This document shows positions 1 to 9,278 of a stretch of DNA of 64,000 nucleotides, piece after piece. Each line of letters opens with the position of its first letter. Within the stretch, counting starts at the first letter, position 1. The notes under the pieces were generated by a model. That model saw nothing but the letters and a program-made list of their open reading frames with translations. It searched no databases and was not told where the DNA came from. The position numbers and the translations under genes are program-made. Source of the DNA: Verrucomicrobiaceae bacterium (GTDB taxonomy: Bacteria; Verrucomicrobiota; Verrucomicrobiia; Verrucomicrobiales; Verrucomicrobiaceae); the NCBI GenBank assembly GCA_015075365.1, contig JABTUN010000001.1:1178001-1242000 (forward strand), read 5' to 3'.

Positions 1-814
1 AGATGATGAAGGAGATGAAGGAAGCGCGCGGCGCCGCGGCGCGGATGACGGTACGCAGGTATTCACCAAGGTTTTTGTCGTAACGGGCGATCTCGTGGGC
101 CTCGTTGCGGAAGGCCTTCACGCTGATGATGCTTTGCAGCGTCTCATCGACGACAACCTGTGTGGCGGCGAGGTTGTCCTGGGCTTTGCGAGTCAGTTTG
201 CGGATGCGTGCGCCAAAGACGGCGATGAGCACGATGACGACCGGGATGGTGCCGACCATGAAGAGCGAGAGCTTCACACTCATCTGCAAAATAAGCACGA
301 GGCAGATGGAAAGCATGACCGTGTGCCGGATGAGCATCGGGATGGTGACGACGAGCGTCTCGCGCATGGCCTCCACGTCGTTGGCGAGGCGGGAGGCCAG
401 CTCGCCGACGCGGCGCGCGTTCAAGATGCCCATCGGCAGGCGGATGATCTTGCCGAAGGTGTCGAGCCGGAGCGCCGCGAGCGCGCGTTCGGATGCCTTG
501 GCGAACAACAGGATGCGCCAGAAGGCGATGAAGGCCTGCGTGCCGACAAGCGCGACGAGGAACCAGCAGGTGTCGTGCAGTTCGGTCATCCATTCCGGCC
601 CGGAGGCTCCGCCGATGCCCTTCCCGGCCAGCGCGGTGAGCTCCTTGATGAAAAAGACCGTGAGCCCGCCGGTGATCGCGAGCGCGATGAGCGCGGGGAT
701 GAAGACATTGAAGTGAGGCCGCAGGTAATGGAGGAAAAAACCGGCGTCACGCCAGGCGGCGCTGTCCCAAAGTTTTTTGCTCGCGCGTTCTTCAGTCTTG
801 GGGCGTTCGGACAT
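1..814 (-). CDS. ABC-type exporter, transmembrane N-terminal part (partial)
   Basis: Translating the minus strand from the ATG at 814 gives 271 residues that run off the left edge. The visible part is a type I ABC exporter membrane domain. It has a cytoplasmic start (MSERPKTEERASKK), then hydrophobic segments around residues 30-55, 80-100, 155-175 and 180-200. The intracellular-loop signature RRVGELASRLANDVEAMRE follows the second pair, and TLQSIISVKAFRNE lies further on; both are typical of MsbA/LmrA-type lipid or drug exporters. The nucleotide-binding domain would lie outside the window, so substrate and half-transporter status are unknown. A secreted SGNH-like gene ends 79 bp upstream on the same strand. 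Confidence 0.88.
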   Translation of the reverse strand, partial: MSERPKTEERASKKLWDSAAWRDAGFFLHYLRPHFNVFIPALIALAITGGLTVFFIKELTALAGKGIGGASGPEWMTELHDTCWFLVALVGTQAFIAFWRILLFAKASERALAALRLDTFGKIIRLPMGILNARRVGELASRLANDVEAMRETLVVTIPMLIRHTVMLSICLVLILQMSVKLSLFMVGTIPVVIVLIAVFGARIRKLTRKAQDNLAATQVVVDETLQSIISVKAFRNEAHEIARYDKNLGEYLRTVIRAAAPRASFISFII

Positions 815-893
815 GCAGGAAAATGGGAATACGTTCGAGTGGCTTTTTCGGGCTGAACGTGTTTTGGACGGTGGGAAGCCTGTTCTACTTTGC

Positions 894-3032
894 CTACTCC
901 ACCCGCACCGTCGCACGCAGCGTGGGTTTGTCCGTGAGTTCGAGAACGGCGAGGGACTCGGCGTCGTCGGGGTGGCGGTTGGAATGCGTGAGCGAGAGGC
1001 GGCGGCCGGCGGCGCGGAGGGTGAAGTTCACGCCGAGCTGGCTGTTGCCGTTCCCTAGCGCCCATTCGTGATCATAGAGGTAGGCACGCGGGAGGGAGAT
1101 GGTGAGGTGGCGTTTGCCATCGGGCATGCTGGCGAGCCTGGCGGTGATCTCTTTTTCGTCGTAGTTCGCCGCGTAGCCGGTGCCGAAGGCCCAGACGGCG
1201 AGCTTTTCGACTGTGGCGTCGCCATCGGCGGCTTTGCCATGAATGCGGATGCCAGCGGTGGCACCGGGCGTGAGGCGCTGGCCGTAACGGCGTGCGTCGA
1301 GGTTCAAGGTGGCGTCAAAGGCGCGGCCGGTGTCATCGTCCACGAGGTCGAGGCCGTTCAGGTCGCAGATGAGGAAGAGCTTCTGGCTGTCCGCCTCGAA
1401 GCGGATCGTCACAGCGGATTCACCACCATCCGCGGTGCTGAGCGGCACAGGCTGCTTGAGGCCCAAATTGCGCACGATCTCCATCTGGCGGGTGAAGTCG
1501 CGTTTCTGGCCTCCGAGGTCGATTTGGAGCTTCAGGGCGAGATTTTGACGATAGGGCGCGTCCGCCTTCAGCCCGAGGTCGAGCTTCAGATCCGGCGACT
1601 CGTGCGAGTCGGCGGCCAGATCGAGCTTTCCGGTGAATTTCCGTCCCTGAAAGTCGAGCGTCCAGGCACAGACGGCCCTGTCCTTGTCCGCGTTGATGAT
1701 GTCAAAGCCGGGATTGAAGACGCCCTCGTGGTTGAAGGTGGTCCGGGAAGTGATGGCGACGCTCAAGGGCACCACAGGCACGGTCACATCCTGGATGCGG
1801 GCCTGGCTGCCTGAAATGACGAGCAGCGGCAGCCGCAACACGGTGTCATCTGGTGCTTGCGGGAGCGTGTAGGTGACGGAGAGGTTTTCGCCGCCGCCTG
1901 GCGGGAGCTGCAGTTCCGGGCTGGCGTCCTGCGGCTTGCAGGTGGTCGTGAGCAGCGGCAGCACGTTGAGCACGAGCGGTGTTTGGCCCGTGTTTTTCAA
2001 GGCGGCGGTGAGCTGGTGCTTGTCCGCGCCTGTGGACCGGCCGGCAGCCTGGGTGATCTCCCATGGCACAGAGGGCGCGCCGTCCATGATGTCCTCAAAA
2101 AGAATGGCCCCCATGGCTTGATGCAGTCCGTTGGTCGCCAGGGAGATGGAATCCCCCGGCTCGACATGCAGCAGCGTCTGATACTGGCGCGCAATCACGG
2201 GAAAGCTGCGATGCGCCTCCGACAGCCCCTCCGGCGGCGCGATGAGACGTGAAAGGTCTCCGAGATCGGCGAAGAGCACCTTTTCATCGGCAGAAACCTC
2301 CTGCAACAGGCTGGAGACGCCACGTGTCAGCGCCAGACTGGCCTCCGCAGGCTCCGCTGCCTGAAGCATCGGCCCGGCGACGACGACCTCGATCCTTTTT
2401 GCGCGCGCCGCGCCGATGACGCCACGCAGGCCGCTCTCGACATCCGCCAGCGGCGTGCCGGATAGACCGTCCTCGAACCCGAGCGCCACCAGCACGAGGT
2501 CCGGCATGCCCTGGAAGCCCTCGCTCGTGAGCGCGGCCGTGGCCTGCACCATGCTGGCGGCGGCGACGGGCTGCAGGACGATCTCCGGTCCGATCACGGC
2601 GCGCTCCTTGGGCGCGAAGGTGGAGCCGGGGCGTGCCACACGGACGCCGCCAGTGAAGTAAAACTGGTTTGCGAGATATTTCGCGAACACGCCGGGAAAG
2701 GCGGCCAGGAGCGGATCCGCACCGCCCTCCGCCTGCGCGCCGCCGAGCATGCTGTCGCCGAGCACGACGATGTGGACACGCTCCCGCCGCTCGAGCTTCA
2801 GAAGCGTGCGGGGCAGGAACTGCGTGAGGCGCTCGCGCCGTGCGTCGCTGAGATCAAAGTAGCCCTTCGGGTCGGATTTCGCCTCGGGCAGCCTCGTCTC
2901 GGCCTCGATCGCGGCGGCCTTGAGCTGGTCGAGCGTGGGCTTGCCCGGCGGATTCACGAGTTCCGACGCCGGCTGCGCCGCCGCGAACGTGGCGGCAAGG
3001 ACGGACAGCGGGATGAGGCGGGAAAAAGGCAT
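894..3032 (-). CDS. Secreted SGNH/GDSL-like hydrolase family protein
   Basis: The 712-residue protein starts with a signal peptide (MPFSRLIPLSVLAATFAAAQ), so it should act in the periplasm or outside. Residues about 86-200 resemble an SGNH hydrolase: HIVVLGDSMLGG carries the nucleophile block with Ser94, and PDLVLVALGFEDG matches a later block. SGNH enzymes remove acetyl or acyl groups from sugars or lipids, but the substrate here cannot be read. The remaining roughly 400 residues look like beta-sandwich domains, including a C-terminal CBM9-like stretch about residues 545-712, as in secreted polysaccharide-processing proteins. Neither catalytic activity nor the domain split is certain. It ends 79 bp before the ABC exporter gene. 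Confidence 0.7.
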   Translation of the reverse strand: MPFSRLIPLSVLAATFAAAQPASELVNPPGKPTLDQLKAAAIEAETRLPEAKSDPKGYFDLSDARRERLTQFLPRTLLKLERRERVHIVVLGDSMLGGAQAEGGADPLLAAFPGVFAKYLANQFYFTGGVRVARPGSTFAPKERAVIGPEIVLQPVAAASMVQATAALTSEGFQGMPDLVLVALGFEDGLSGTPLADVESGLRGVIGAARAKRIEVVVAGPMLQAAEPAEASLALTRGVSSLLQEVSADEKVLFADLGDLSRLIAPPEGLSEAHRSFPVIARQYQTLLHVEPGDSISLATNGLHQAMGAILFEDIMDGAPSVPWEITQAAGRSTGADKHQLTAALKNTGQTPLVLNVLPLLTTTCKPQDASPELQLPPGGGENLSVTYTLPQAPDDTVLRLPLLVISGSQARIQDVTVPVVPLSVAITSRTTFNHEGVFNPGFDIINADKDRAVCAWTLDFQGRKFTGKLDLAADSHESPDLKLDLGLKADAPYRQNLALKLQIDLGGQKRDFTRQMEIVRNLGLKQPVPLSTADGGESAVTIRFEADSQKLFLICDLNGLDLVDDDTGRAFDATLNLDARRYGQRLTPGATAGIRIHGKAADGDATVEKLAVWAFGTGYAANYDEKEITARLASMPDGKRHLTISLPRAYLYDHEWALGNGNSQLGVNFTLRAAGRRLSLTHSNRHPDDAESLAVLELTDKPTLRATVRVE

Positions 3033-3130
3033 GGCCGCCTAAGTGGGCGAGCCGGGGCGGCATTTCCAGTGATAATGCGGCAAGCGAAAGGGGCGTTTAC
3101 GCTGGGAGAGCGGGGTGGTAGGCTCGTGGC

Positions 3131-3613
3131 ATGAAAAAGTGGGGCATCATTCTGATTCTCGTCTGTGCCGCAGGATTTGCAGGTTGGCGGTGGGTTTCAC
3201 CAGTGCCGCGCATTGAGTTTCAGAGGTTTGAAGAAGGTCGCGATGGGCGGGAAGCAGTTTTTAAAATTGTGAATGAGGGGACTCAACCTGCATGTTTCCT
3301 CGGCTACGCCGTTACGAATCCTTTTGTCCAGCTCCGCACTTGGACGGCAAACGGGTGGAAGGAGCATCTTGGTGCTGGGTGCGGTAATGGGGCACGCATG
3401 CAGAAAATCGCACCCGGTGGGAGCGTTGAATTCAGTGTCAAAGTCCCTCGGGACCGGCAAGGCGAGCGGTTCCAAGTGGGGATGCACTTGAGATCTGGAA
3501 CACCTCCGACTTCAGGTTCGGCTTCACTTTTCGAGCAATGGACTTGGGAAATCCGTCATCTGATTGGTCTTGGCGACCCAGACCCTACATGGAGCGACAC
3601 GGTGAGATCGTGA
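3131..3613 (+). CDS. Hypothetical membrane-anchored or secreted protein
   Basis: The 160-residue protein begins MKKWGIILILVCAAGFAGW, a single hydrophobic segment that may be a signal peptide or anchor with the rest outside. The remainder looks like a small beta-rich domain: alternating hydrophobic residues, the phrase FKIVNEGTQPACFLGYAV, and SVEFSVKVPRDRQG. That resembles verrucomicrobial proteins describing cell-surface beta-sandwiches, but I do not recognise a named family. It is divergent from the SGNH gene, about 100 bp away, and converges on the next gene with one base between the stop codons. Confidence 0.6.
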   Translation: MKKWGIILILVCAAGFAGWRWVSPVPRIEFQRFEEGRDGREAVFKIVNEGTQPACFLGYAVTNPFVQLRTWTANGWKEHLGAGCGNGARMQKIAPGGSVEFSVKVPRDRQGERFQVGMHLRSGTPPTSGSASLFEQWTWEIRHLIGLGDPDPTWSDTVRS

Positions 3614-3614
3614 T

Positions 3615-4583
3615 TTACCTCACCACACCACCCGCCCACTCCGGCTGGCGTTTCGCGAGGCAGTCGGAGAGCCAGCGGACCATCTCGGCCACGGGCTCGT
3701 GTTTTTTGCGCAGCGCGGAGAGGGACTGCCAGTCGATCGTGTGGCGCGGGGTGGCGATGGTGATCTTCTGGATGCGCAGGCGGTTGTGGACGTGCTCGAA
3801 GGCATCCGCGGGCATGGCACGGATTTCCTTGGCGGAAGGCAGCGCATCGAGCTGCGCCATGTGAATGCCCAGTGTGCTGATGCCGACGCCGAACTGGTGC
3901 CCCAGGCTGCGCAGCGCATCGACGAGCACCTCGTCCTCCATCGGCTCCGCGATGACGAGCTCGCTCTGCAGCGCCCAGCGCGTGGCGCTAAGCGCCTGGA
4001 AGAATTCCGCGCTGAAGGTGTCGAAGGTGAGGCCGAGCTTGAGCTGCACGCCGGCGAGGCTGACCTCCGGCCCGCCGAGATGGCGGCGCAGATTCATCAT
4101 GCCCTCGTCAAAGCGCGCGCCGTCCTCGGCGGCGGGATCGAGGTCCCACTCCGCCACGACGAGATCGGGCACATCCCACTCGCCCTCCATGCTGGGCGCG
4201 CCGCTGCTGTTGCGGTTCAGCAGGAAAGGATAGCGCCCGCGCAGCATGCACAGCCGCTCATAAATCGCCACGAGCCGCAGGTAGCGCGACCACGCCTGGT
4301 CGCCCTCGCTCGCGTCATCGAAGAAGCTCTGGCGCGTCGCGCCGTTCGCGCCCGCGCCTTTTTTCTGCCGCTGATAGTAGCCCTGGCCCTGGTCCACCTT
4401 CGCAATGGGCGAGGTGGGATCGTAGCTGAGGATCGAGAAATGGTAGCGCAGCGTGGCGTCGCTGTAGCCCTCGCCGAGGCGCAGACGCACGAGACGGATG
4501 AGCTCCGTGCCCTTGATGGAGTCCGCCGGATCATCCGGAAGGATTTCAGGTAAAATGTTTCGGAGCTGTTCGCGGAGATTCAT
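3615..4583 (-). CDS. Hypothetical protein with winged-helix-like N-terminus
   Basis: About 322 residues from the ATG at 4583 (MNLREQLRN). A start 24 bp earlier is possible but less likely. Residues about 20-80 (GTELIRLVRLRLGEGYSD, then a second helix and a beta-turn ending in QGYYQR) read like a small winged-helix DNA-binding fold. The rest is a globular domain rich in Trp, Glu and Leu with no motif I recognise, ending in a basic segment. No membrane segment is seen. It could be a regulator; that is inference from the N-terminus only. Confidence 0.62.
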   Translation of the reverse strand: MNLREQLRNILPEILPDDPADSIKGTELIRLVRLRLGEGYSDATLRYHFSILSYDPTSPIAKVDQGQGYYQRQKKGAGANGATRQSFFDDASEGDQAWSRYLRLVAIYERLCMLRGRYPFLLNRNSSGAPSMEGEWDVPDLVVAEWDLDPAAEDGARFDEGMMNLRRHLGGPEVSLAGVQLKLGLTFDTFSAEFFQALSATRWALQSELVIAEPMEDEVLVDALRSLGHQFGVGISTLGIHMAQLDALPSAKEIRAMPADAFEHVHNRLRIQKITIATPRHTIDWQSLSALRKKHEPVAEMVRWLSDCLAKRQPEWAGGVVR

Positions 4584-4654
4584 CCGTGGTGACGTGGCGC
4601 GCAGCATGCATGAGCGCGGGCACTTTGGTCAAGATGGAAAAACACCGGGGCATC

Positions 4655-4705
4655 GGAGTGGTGGAGTGCTGGAGTATTGTAGTCCCGGCTTCAGCCGGTT
4701 CTGGG
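4655..4705. repeat. Short octamer repeat and hairpin in intergenic spacer
   Basis: The 140-bp spacer between two minus-strand genes contains three imperfect 8-bp units of the form GGAGTGnT (from about 4660), then a perfect hairpin CCGGC-TTCA-GCCGG at 4685-4698. The same octamer type recurs at 54971-55044, so it looks like a dispersed intergenic repeat rather than a gene-specific signal. The hairpin lacks a following T-run, so it is a weak terminator candidate. Confidence 0.5.
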
Positions 4706-4724
4706 TGGTCCAGAGCCGCAACCT

Positions 4725-5426
4725 TCACGACTCTTTGATCCGATACCGCGTCCGGCGGCTGTTCAGCCAGCGCACGCCGAACATGTCCATCGTGGCACGC
4801 CAGGCGCGGTTGCCGAAGCCGTATTTGCTCACGCCGCTGACGCGCGGGCGGTGGTTCACGGGCATCTCCGTAACGCGCCAGCCCATGTTTCGGATGAGGG
4901 CGGGAATGAAGCGGTGCATGCCGTTGAAAAGCAGCAGCGCCTCACGGCAGTCGCGCCGCATGACCTTCAGCGTGCAGCCGGTGTCACGCACGCCGTCGCC
5001 CACGAAGCGCGCGCGCACGGCGTTGGCGACGCGGCTTTGCAGACGCTTGAAGGCGGTGTCCTTGCGCCGCTGGCGGTAGCCGCAGACGAGGTCCCAGCCT
5101 TGATTGAGCATGGTGAGCATCGCGGGAATGTCCGCGGGGTCGTTTTGCAGGTCGCCATCGAGCGTGGCGATGACATCGCCGCGTGCGTTGTGGATGCCGG
5201 CGTGCATGGCGGCGCTCTGGCCGCTGTTTTTCTCCAGCTGAAGCACGCGCACGCGCGCGCCGCCGGGGATGTTGGCCAGCGTGTTGTCGGTGGAGCCGTC
5301 ATCGACGAGCACGATCTCATAGTCGAGATGTGAGAGCGCGGCCTCAATCTGGCGCTGCAGCTCCGCGACATTGCCTTCCTCATTATAAAGAGGGACGACG
5401 ACGGAAAGGGCGGGGCTGGCGGGCAT
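4725..5426 (-). CDS. Family 2 glycosyltransferase (polyprenyl-phosphate sugar transferase type)
   Basis: 233 residues with the GT-A start LSVVVPLYNEEGNV, the nucleotide-binding IVLVDDGSTDNT and the metal-binding DGDLQNDP (DxD-like) at about residues 90-100. NSGQSAAMHAGIHNARGD and KYGFGNRAW fit the DPM1/ArnC branch, which moves a sugar from a nucleotide donor to undecaprenyl phosphate at the membrane inner face. It lacks the two C-terminal membrane segments of ArnC/GtrB and ends in a basic tail, so it is a short, soluble-type version. It starts 7 bp after the stop of the GT39-like gene and is very likely co-transcribed with it: one enzyme would make the lipid-linked sugar, the other use it. 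Confidence 0.88.
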   Translation of the reverse strand: MPASPALSVVVPLYNEEGNVAELQRQIEAALSHLDYEIVLVDDGSTDNTLANIPGGARVRVLQLEKNSGQSAAMHAGIHNARGDVIATLDGDLQNDPADIPAMLTMLNQGWDLVCGYRQRRKDTAFKRLQSRVANAVRARFVGDGVRDTGCTLKVMRRDCREALLLFNGMHRFIPALIRNMGWRVTEMPVNHRPRVSGVSKYGFGNRAWRATMDMFGVRWLNSRRTRYRIKES

Positions 5427-5433
5427 GGGACAC

Positions 5434-6900
5434 CTAGAGTTCGGGCGGGCGGAAGTCGTGGCAAGAGAAGATTTTCAGCCAGCGCACCTCGTTGCCCGCG
5501 TGCATCACACGCGCCACGGAAAGCAGATTCCAGGACGCAAACCGCCGCGCCAGCTCCGGCGGCGGCGCGGTGGCGGCCGGATCGTCTGTGATGAAAACAG
5601 CGTCACGACCCCGAAAAGCGGCGTCGGAGCCTTGTGAAGCCTGCACGAGATCCCAAACGCGCACGCCGCTTCTCGTGTAAAACTCGAGCGCGGCGGCCAT
5701 TTGGGCGTTGGAGGCCACCGCGAAGGCTTTCGGGGCCTTTTCCAACGCGGCGTCGAAAAGCCGAGCGCTCTCCCGCCAGCCGCGCATGACCGCGGAAGGC
5801 TCCGCGATGAAAAAACGGCTCCATTCCGTGTGTGGCGGCACTTTGCCCGTGAATCGCCACGGCAGGCCCAGTGTGCGCGGCAGATCGCTCTGCATGATAA
5901 AGGCGCTCTGCAGCGCCGCGCACACGATGGCGATGGTGCGCAGGCTGATTTTCTGCTCGCTGGGCAGCGCGCCAAACACCGCGCCCTGATGCGCCAGCAC
6001 AATGGCCGCCGGCAGCAGCCACGCCGCGCCGCCGGTGTCCGGCCAGCCATCCCATGGGCCATAAAAAAGGTCGAGCGCCGCCATCGGCAGCAAAAAGGCC
6101 AGCGGCATCGCCCTAATGCCCACCAGCGCCGCGTTCGGCGCGACAAGGCGCGCCACCAGCACGACCAGCATCAGCAGCACAGGCGATCCCAGCACGATCC
6201 AACGGAACAAATTCGGCACGAAGGCCAGCGCAGGCCTCCAGGCGGGCGTTTCAAACAGCGGCCAGCCGTTTCGATGTTGAAAGACCGCCCAGAGCAGCAC
6301 CGCCGCGCCCCACGCGCTCGCGATGACCATGAAGCCGGGCGCTTTGAGATGATGGCGCAGCCGCCGCGGCCAGGCGAGCGCCGTGAGGATGCCCGCCATC
6401 AGCGCCACCCCCGGCGGAGCCGCGAAGACCGCCCCCGCGGCACACGCGGCGGTGGCAAACCATGCCCCGTGCAACGGATGCGCGTGCAGCAGGGCCGTGC
6501 GCAGGCACAACAGCGCCACCGCCGTGAGGAAAAACAGCAACGTGCCCGGTGTGAGCGTGATGGCGGCCAGGTTGAAGGCCGGCAGCACATTCAAAACGAC
6601 CACCGCCCAGCCCGCGATCATCGGATCAAACAGCCCGCGCGTGAACCGCCACACCGCCAGCGAGGCCAGAAGCGCCAGCAACGGCGCGAAGAAACGCGCG
6701 CCGAACTCGCCCTTGCCAAACATCGCCGTGCCCGCCTTCGCCAGCCACGAGACCAGAGGCGCATCATGCCCGGCCGCCAGCGCTGCAGCGGCCTCACCGG
6801 GCGCGAGTTCCAGCGTCGGCAGCAGCGCCCAGCGCCAGAGCGTGAGCAGGCCGAGGGCGATGAAGAGAAAGCGCTGGCGCCGCATGAAGGATGCGCTCAT
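5434..6900 (-). CDS. Multi-pass GT39/ArnT-like membrane protein
   Basis: I start this at the ATG at 6900 (MSASFMRRQRFLF), giving 488 residues; the open frame extends far upstream but that part is antisense to the next gene. Ten or so hydrophobic segments fill residues 8-330, followed by a soluble C-terminal domain. PLVSWLAKAGTAMFGKGEFG matches the PPLVAWLI..G..LFG..EFG block of ArnT/PMT-type (GT39) enzymes, which transfer sugars from polyprenyl phosphate to lipid A or protein outside the membrane. The acidic pair normally before it (DEAYY) reads GEAAA here, so the usual catalytic Asp seems missing. It is 7 bp upstream of the GT2 gene in one operon. Confidence 0.75.
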   Translation of the reverse strand: MSASFMRRQRFLFIALGLLTLWRWALLPTLELAPGEAAAALAAGHDAPLVSWLAKAGTAMFGKGEFGARFFAPLLALLASLAVWRFTRGLFDPMIAGWAVVVLNVLPAFNLAAITLTPGTLLFFLTAVALLCLRTALLHAHPLHGAWFATAACAAGAVFAAPPGVALMAGILTALAWPRRLRHHLKAPGFMVIASAWGAAVLLWAVFQHRNGWPLFETPAWRPALAFVPNLFRWIVLGSPVLLMLVVLVARLVAPNAALVGIRAMPLAFLLPMAALDLFYGPWDGWPDTGGAAWLLPAAIVLAHQGAVFGALPSEQKISLRTIAIVCAALQSAFIMQSDLPRTLGLPWRFTGKVPPHTEWSRFFIAEPSAVMRGWRESARLFDAALEKAPKAFAVASNAQMAAALEFYTRSGVRVWDLVQASQGSDAAFRGRDAVFITDDPAATAPPPELARRFASWNLLSVARVMHAGNEVRWLKIFSCHDFRPPEL

Positions 6901-6954
6901 TGAATAGAGGAGGCCGCGCGCTGTCAAAGCGTCGCTCCTCATCCATCGCCCCCA

Positions 6955-7656
6955 ATGAAACGACTCACGCTCCTCTGCCTGTTCGCCTCTGCCTGCCTGC
7001 TCCGCGCCGCCGACGCGCAGCCGAAAACCGCCGAGCAGATCCTGCGCATCGTGCGCCTCAGCTACGCGCTGCAAAACCACAAAATGGACGGCGTGCTGCG
7101 CGATGACGCCACGGGGAAAGTCGAGCCGATGGAGCTGAACATGGAAAAGCAGGTCATGCGGTTCCGCTTCAAAAACCAGCCGCCGGAGATCATCCACCTC
7201 GATCTCAACACCACCCCGGCCACACTGTACCAGGTGAAACCCGGCGGCTCCGCCGTGGTGCCCGCCTCCCAGATGGGAAACAAGGTGCGGAACATGGAGC
7301 TGAACTACCAGGACCTCTCGCTGGCCTTTCTCTACTGGCCGCGCCCTCAACACATGGGCGAGGACCGCGTGAGCCTGCAAAAGTGCTGGAAAGTCCGCGT
7401 CACCAATCCCAGCGCGAAGCGCGAAGGCCCCTACTGGACCGTCGATATCTGGGTGCATCAGGAAAGCGGCGGCGCGGCCAAGATGGAGGCCTACGACTTC
7501 AACAGCAAGCTCGTGAAGCGTTTCCAGGTGACCAAGGTGCAGAAGGTGGACGGCGCCACGACGCTCAAGGAGATGAAAATCGAAACCTTCAACCCCTTCG
7601 ATGGCAGCCGCAAAGGCCGCACCTACATGACGATGGGTGACCCCGTCCGGAAATGA
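6955..7656 (+). CDS. Periplasmic LolA-like outer membrane lipoprotein-sorting family protein
   Basis: 233 residues with a signal peptide (MKRLTLLCLFASACLLRAADA) and then a single LolA/LppX-like beta-sheet domain. The best family match is the 'outer membrane lipoprotein-sorting protein' group (PF17131-like). Landmarks are KVEPMELNMEKQVMRFRF, the PPEIIHLD strand, LSLAFLYWPRP and the C-terminal MTMGDPVRK, which is characteristic. Such proteins bind lipid or lipoprotein in the periplasm; a specific client is not visible. It lies head-to-head with the GT39-like gene 54 bp away and just upstream of the acyl ligase gene. Confidence 0.8.
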   Translation: MKRLTLLCLFASACLLRAADAQPKTAEQILRIVRLSYALQNHKMDGVLRDDATGKVEPMELNMEKQVMRFRFKNQPPEIIHLDLNTTPATLYQVKPGGSAVVPASQMGNKVRNMELNYQDLSLAFLYWPRPQHMGEDRVSLQKCWKVRVTNPSAKREGPYWTVDIWVHQESGGAAKMEAYDFNSKLVKRFQVTKVQKVDGATTLKEMKIETFNPFDGSRKGRTYMTMGDPVRK

Positions 7657-7724
7657 CCGCCTGAAAAAGCGACCACGGCAGTTGCGCCCGGAATTCGCGC
7701 CCCTTACCGTTTCCGGCATTGCCC

Positions 7725-9275
7725 ATGCCGACGACGCGCTTTTTGACCCACTCCCTGCCTCCGACCGAGCTCGACGGCCCGCACGCCGCGTGGTGCCTGG
7801 CCGCCTACGTGCGGGAAGGTGCCCGCCAGTGGCCGGAGCGCCTCTACCTGCGCGATGGCACGCTGGAGCTGACCTACGCGGAGACCTGGCGGCGTGTCGC
7901 CAGCATCGCGGCGTGGTTGAACCAGCATGGCGTTGGCCGGGGCGACCGCGTGGTGATGGTCACGGAGAACCGCATCGAGACCGTGCTCATGTTTTTTGCC
8001 GTGGCCCAGGTCGGTGCCATCTCCGTGGTGCTGCATCCACAACTGAAGCCCGAGGGCCTGCGCCGCATTTTGGATCAAACCGAGCCCAGGCTCGGGATGC
8101 TCGAAACCGCCACAGCCGCGCTGAAAGACGAGTTTGGCCAGACACCGCTCGTGTGGGCGGATGGTAAGGGTTTTGCCGAACTGATCGCCGAGCCTGAGCC
8201 AAAGCGCGTACCGTTCCCGGGGCTCGACATTGATCCAGCCTTTCTCGTCTTCACCTCCGGCTCCACCGGCACGCCGCGGGGCGTGATCTTGACCCATGAC
8301 AATGTCCACTTCGTCTCCGCCGCCATCCAGGCGAGGCTGCAATACCGGGCCGAGGACCGCGTGGCGATCTTTCTGCCGCTGAGCTTCGATTACGGCCTCT
8401 ACCAACTCTTCTACGCGGCCATCGCCGGGGCCAGTGTCTTCATCGGCAGGCCGGAAATGGCCGGGCCGGAGCTGCCTCGCATCCTGGCGGCGCAGGAGAT
8501 CAGCGTGCTGCCGGGCGTGCCGACCTTGTTCGGCGGGCTCATCAAGATGCAGCGCTATCGCCCCGTGCCGCTGCCAAAGATGCGTGTCATCACCAACACC
8601 GGCGATCACTTGCCACAAAGCTACATCGCCAGCCTGCGCGAGCTTTTCCCTCAGGCCCGCTTGCATCCCATGTATGGCCTCACCGAGTGCAAACGCGTCT
8701 CCATCCTCCAGCCGGAGGAGCTCGAGGCCAAGCCCGAGTCCGTCGGCCGACCGCTCGATGGCACGGAGGTCTTTGCCATCGACGCAAATGGCAACCGCCT
8801 GCCTCCCGGCGAGACCGGCGAGCTCTGCGTGCGTGGCCGTCATCTGGCGCTCGGCTACTGGCGGGCACCGGAAGAGACGGCGAAACGCTACCGCTTCATC
8901 GGGGAAGGGCACTCGCGTGTGTTGGTGAGCGGCGATTTCGGCAGCGTGGATGCCGAGGGCTTCCTGCACTTCCATGGGCGCAGTGATTTCCTCATCAAAC
9001 ACAAAGGCCATCGCCTCAGCCCGGCCGAGGTCGAGGAGGAAGCCTGCCGGATCCTGGGCATCGTGGCCGCCGGCTGCGTCAAAGACGAGGCGAAGGACCT
9101 GCTCTGCCTGTTTGTGAGTGTCTCCGAGGCCTCGCTCGACGAGCCAAAAATCATCCAGGCCCTCAGTTTGAAGCTCGAACCCGCCAAAGTGCCCAATCGC
9201 GTGTTTTTGCTGCCTGAACTGCCGAAGACCGGAAACCAGAAAGTCGATCGAAAAGCCCTCCGGGCCATGCTTTGA
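7725..9275 (+). CDS. AMP-forming acyl/aminoacyl ligase (ANL superfamily)
   Basis: 516 residues from the ATG at 7725 (a TTG two codons earlier is the alternative). The ANL adenylation signatures are all there: FTSGSTGTPRGVILTH (residues 176-191), YGLTECKR, GELCVRGRHLALGYW, SGDFG, the hinge KHKGHRLSPAEVEE and the C-terminal lysine block TGNQKVDRKAL. It should activate a carboxylic or amino acid as acyl-AMP and pass it to a thiol. The nearby acyl carrier protein is the likely acceptor. It resembles the ligase class found near exosortase A loci and acyl-ACP ligases generally. The decarboxylase gene begins 3 bp after its stop, so they form one operon. Confidence 0.9.
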   Translation: MPTTRFLTHSLPPTELDGPHAAWCLAAYVREGARQWPERLYLRDGTLELTYAETWRRVASIAAWLNQHGVGRGDRVVMVTENRIETVLMFFAVAQVGAISVVLHPQLKPEGLRRILDQTEPRLGMLETATAALKDEFGQTPLVWADGKGFAELIAEPEPKRVPFPGLDIDPAFLVFTSGSTGTPRGVILTHDNVHFVSAAIQARLQYRAEDRVAIFLPLSFDYGLYQLFYAAIAGASVFIGRPEMAGPELPRILAAQEISVLPGVPTLFGGLIKMQRYRPVPLPKMRVITNTGDHLPQSYIASLRELFPQARLHPMYGLTECKRVSILQPEELEAKPESVGRPLDGTEVFAIDANGNRLPPGETGELCVRGRHLALGYWRAPEETAKRYRFIGEGHSRVLVSGDFGSVDAEGFLHFHGRSDFLIKHKGHRLSPAEVEEEACRILGIVAAGCVKDEAKDLLCLFVSVSEASLDEPKIIQALSLKLEPAKVPNRVFLLPELPKTGNQKVDRKALRAML

Positions 9276-9278
9276 GCC

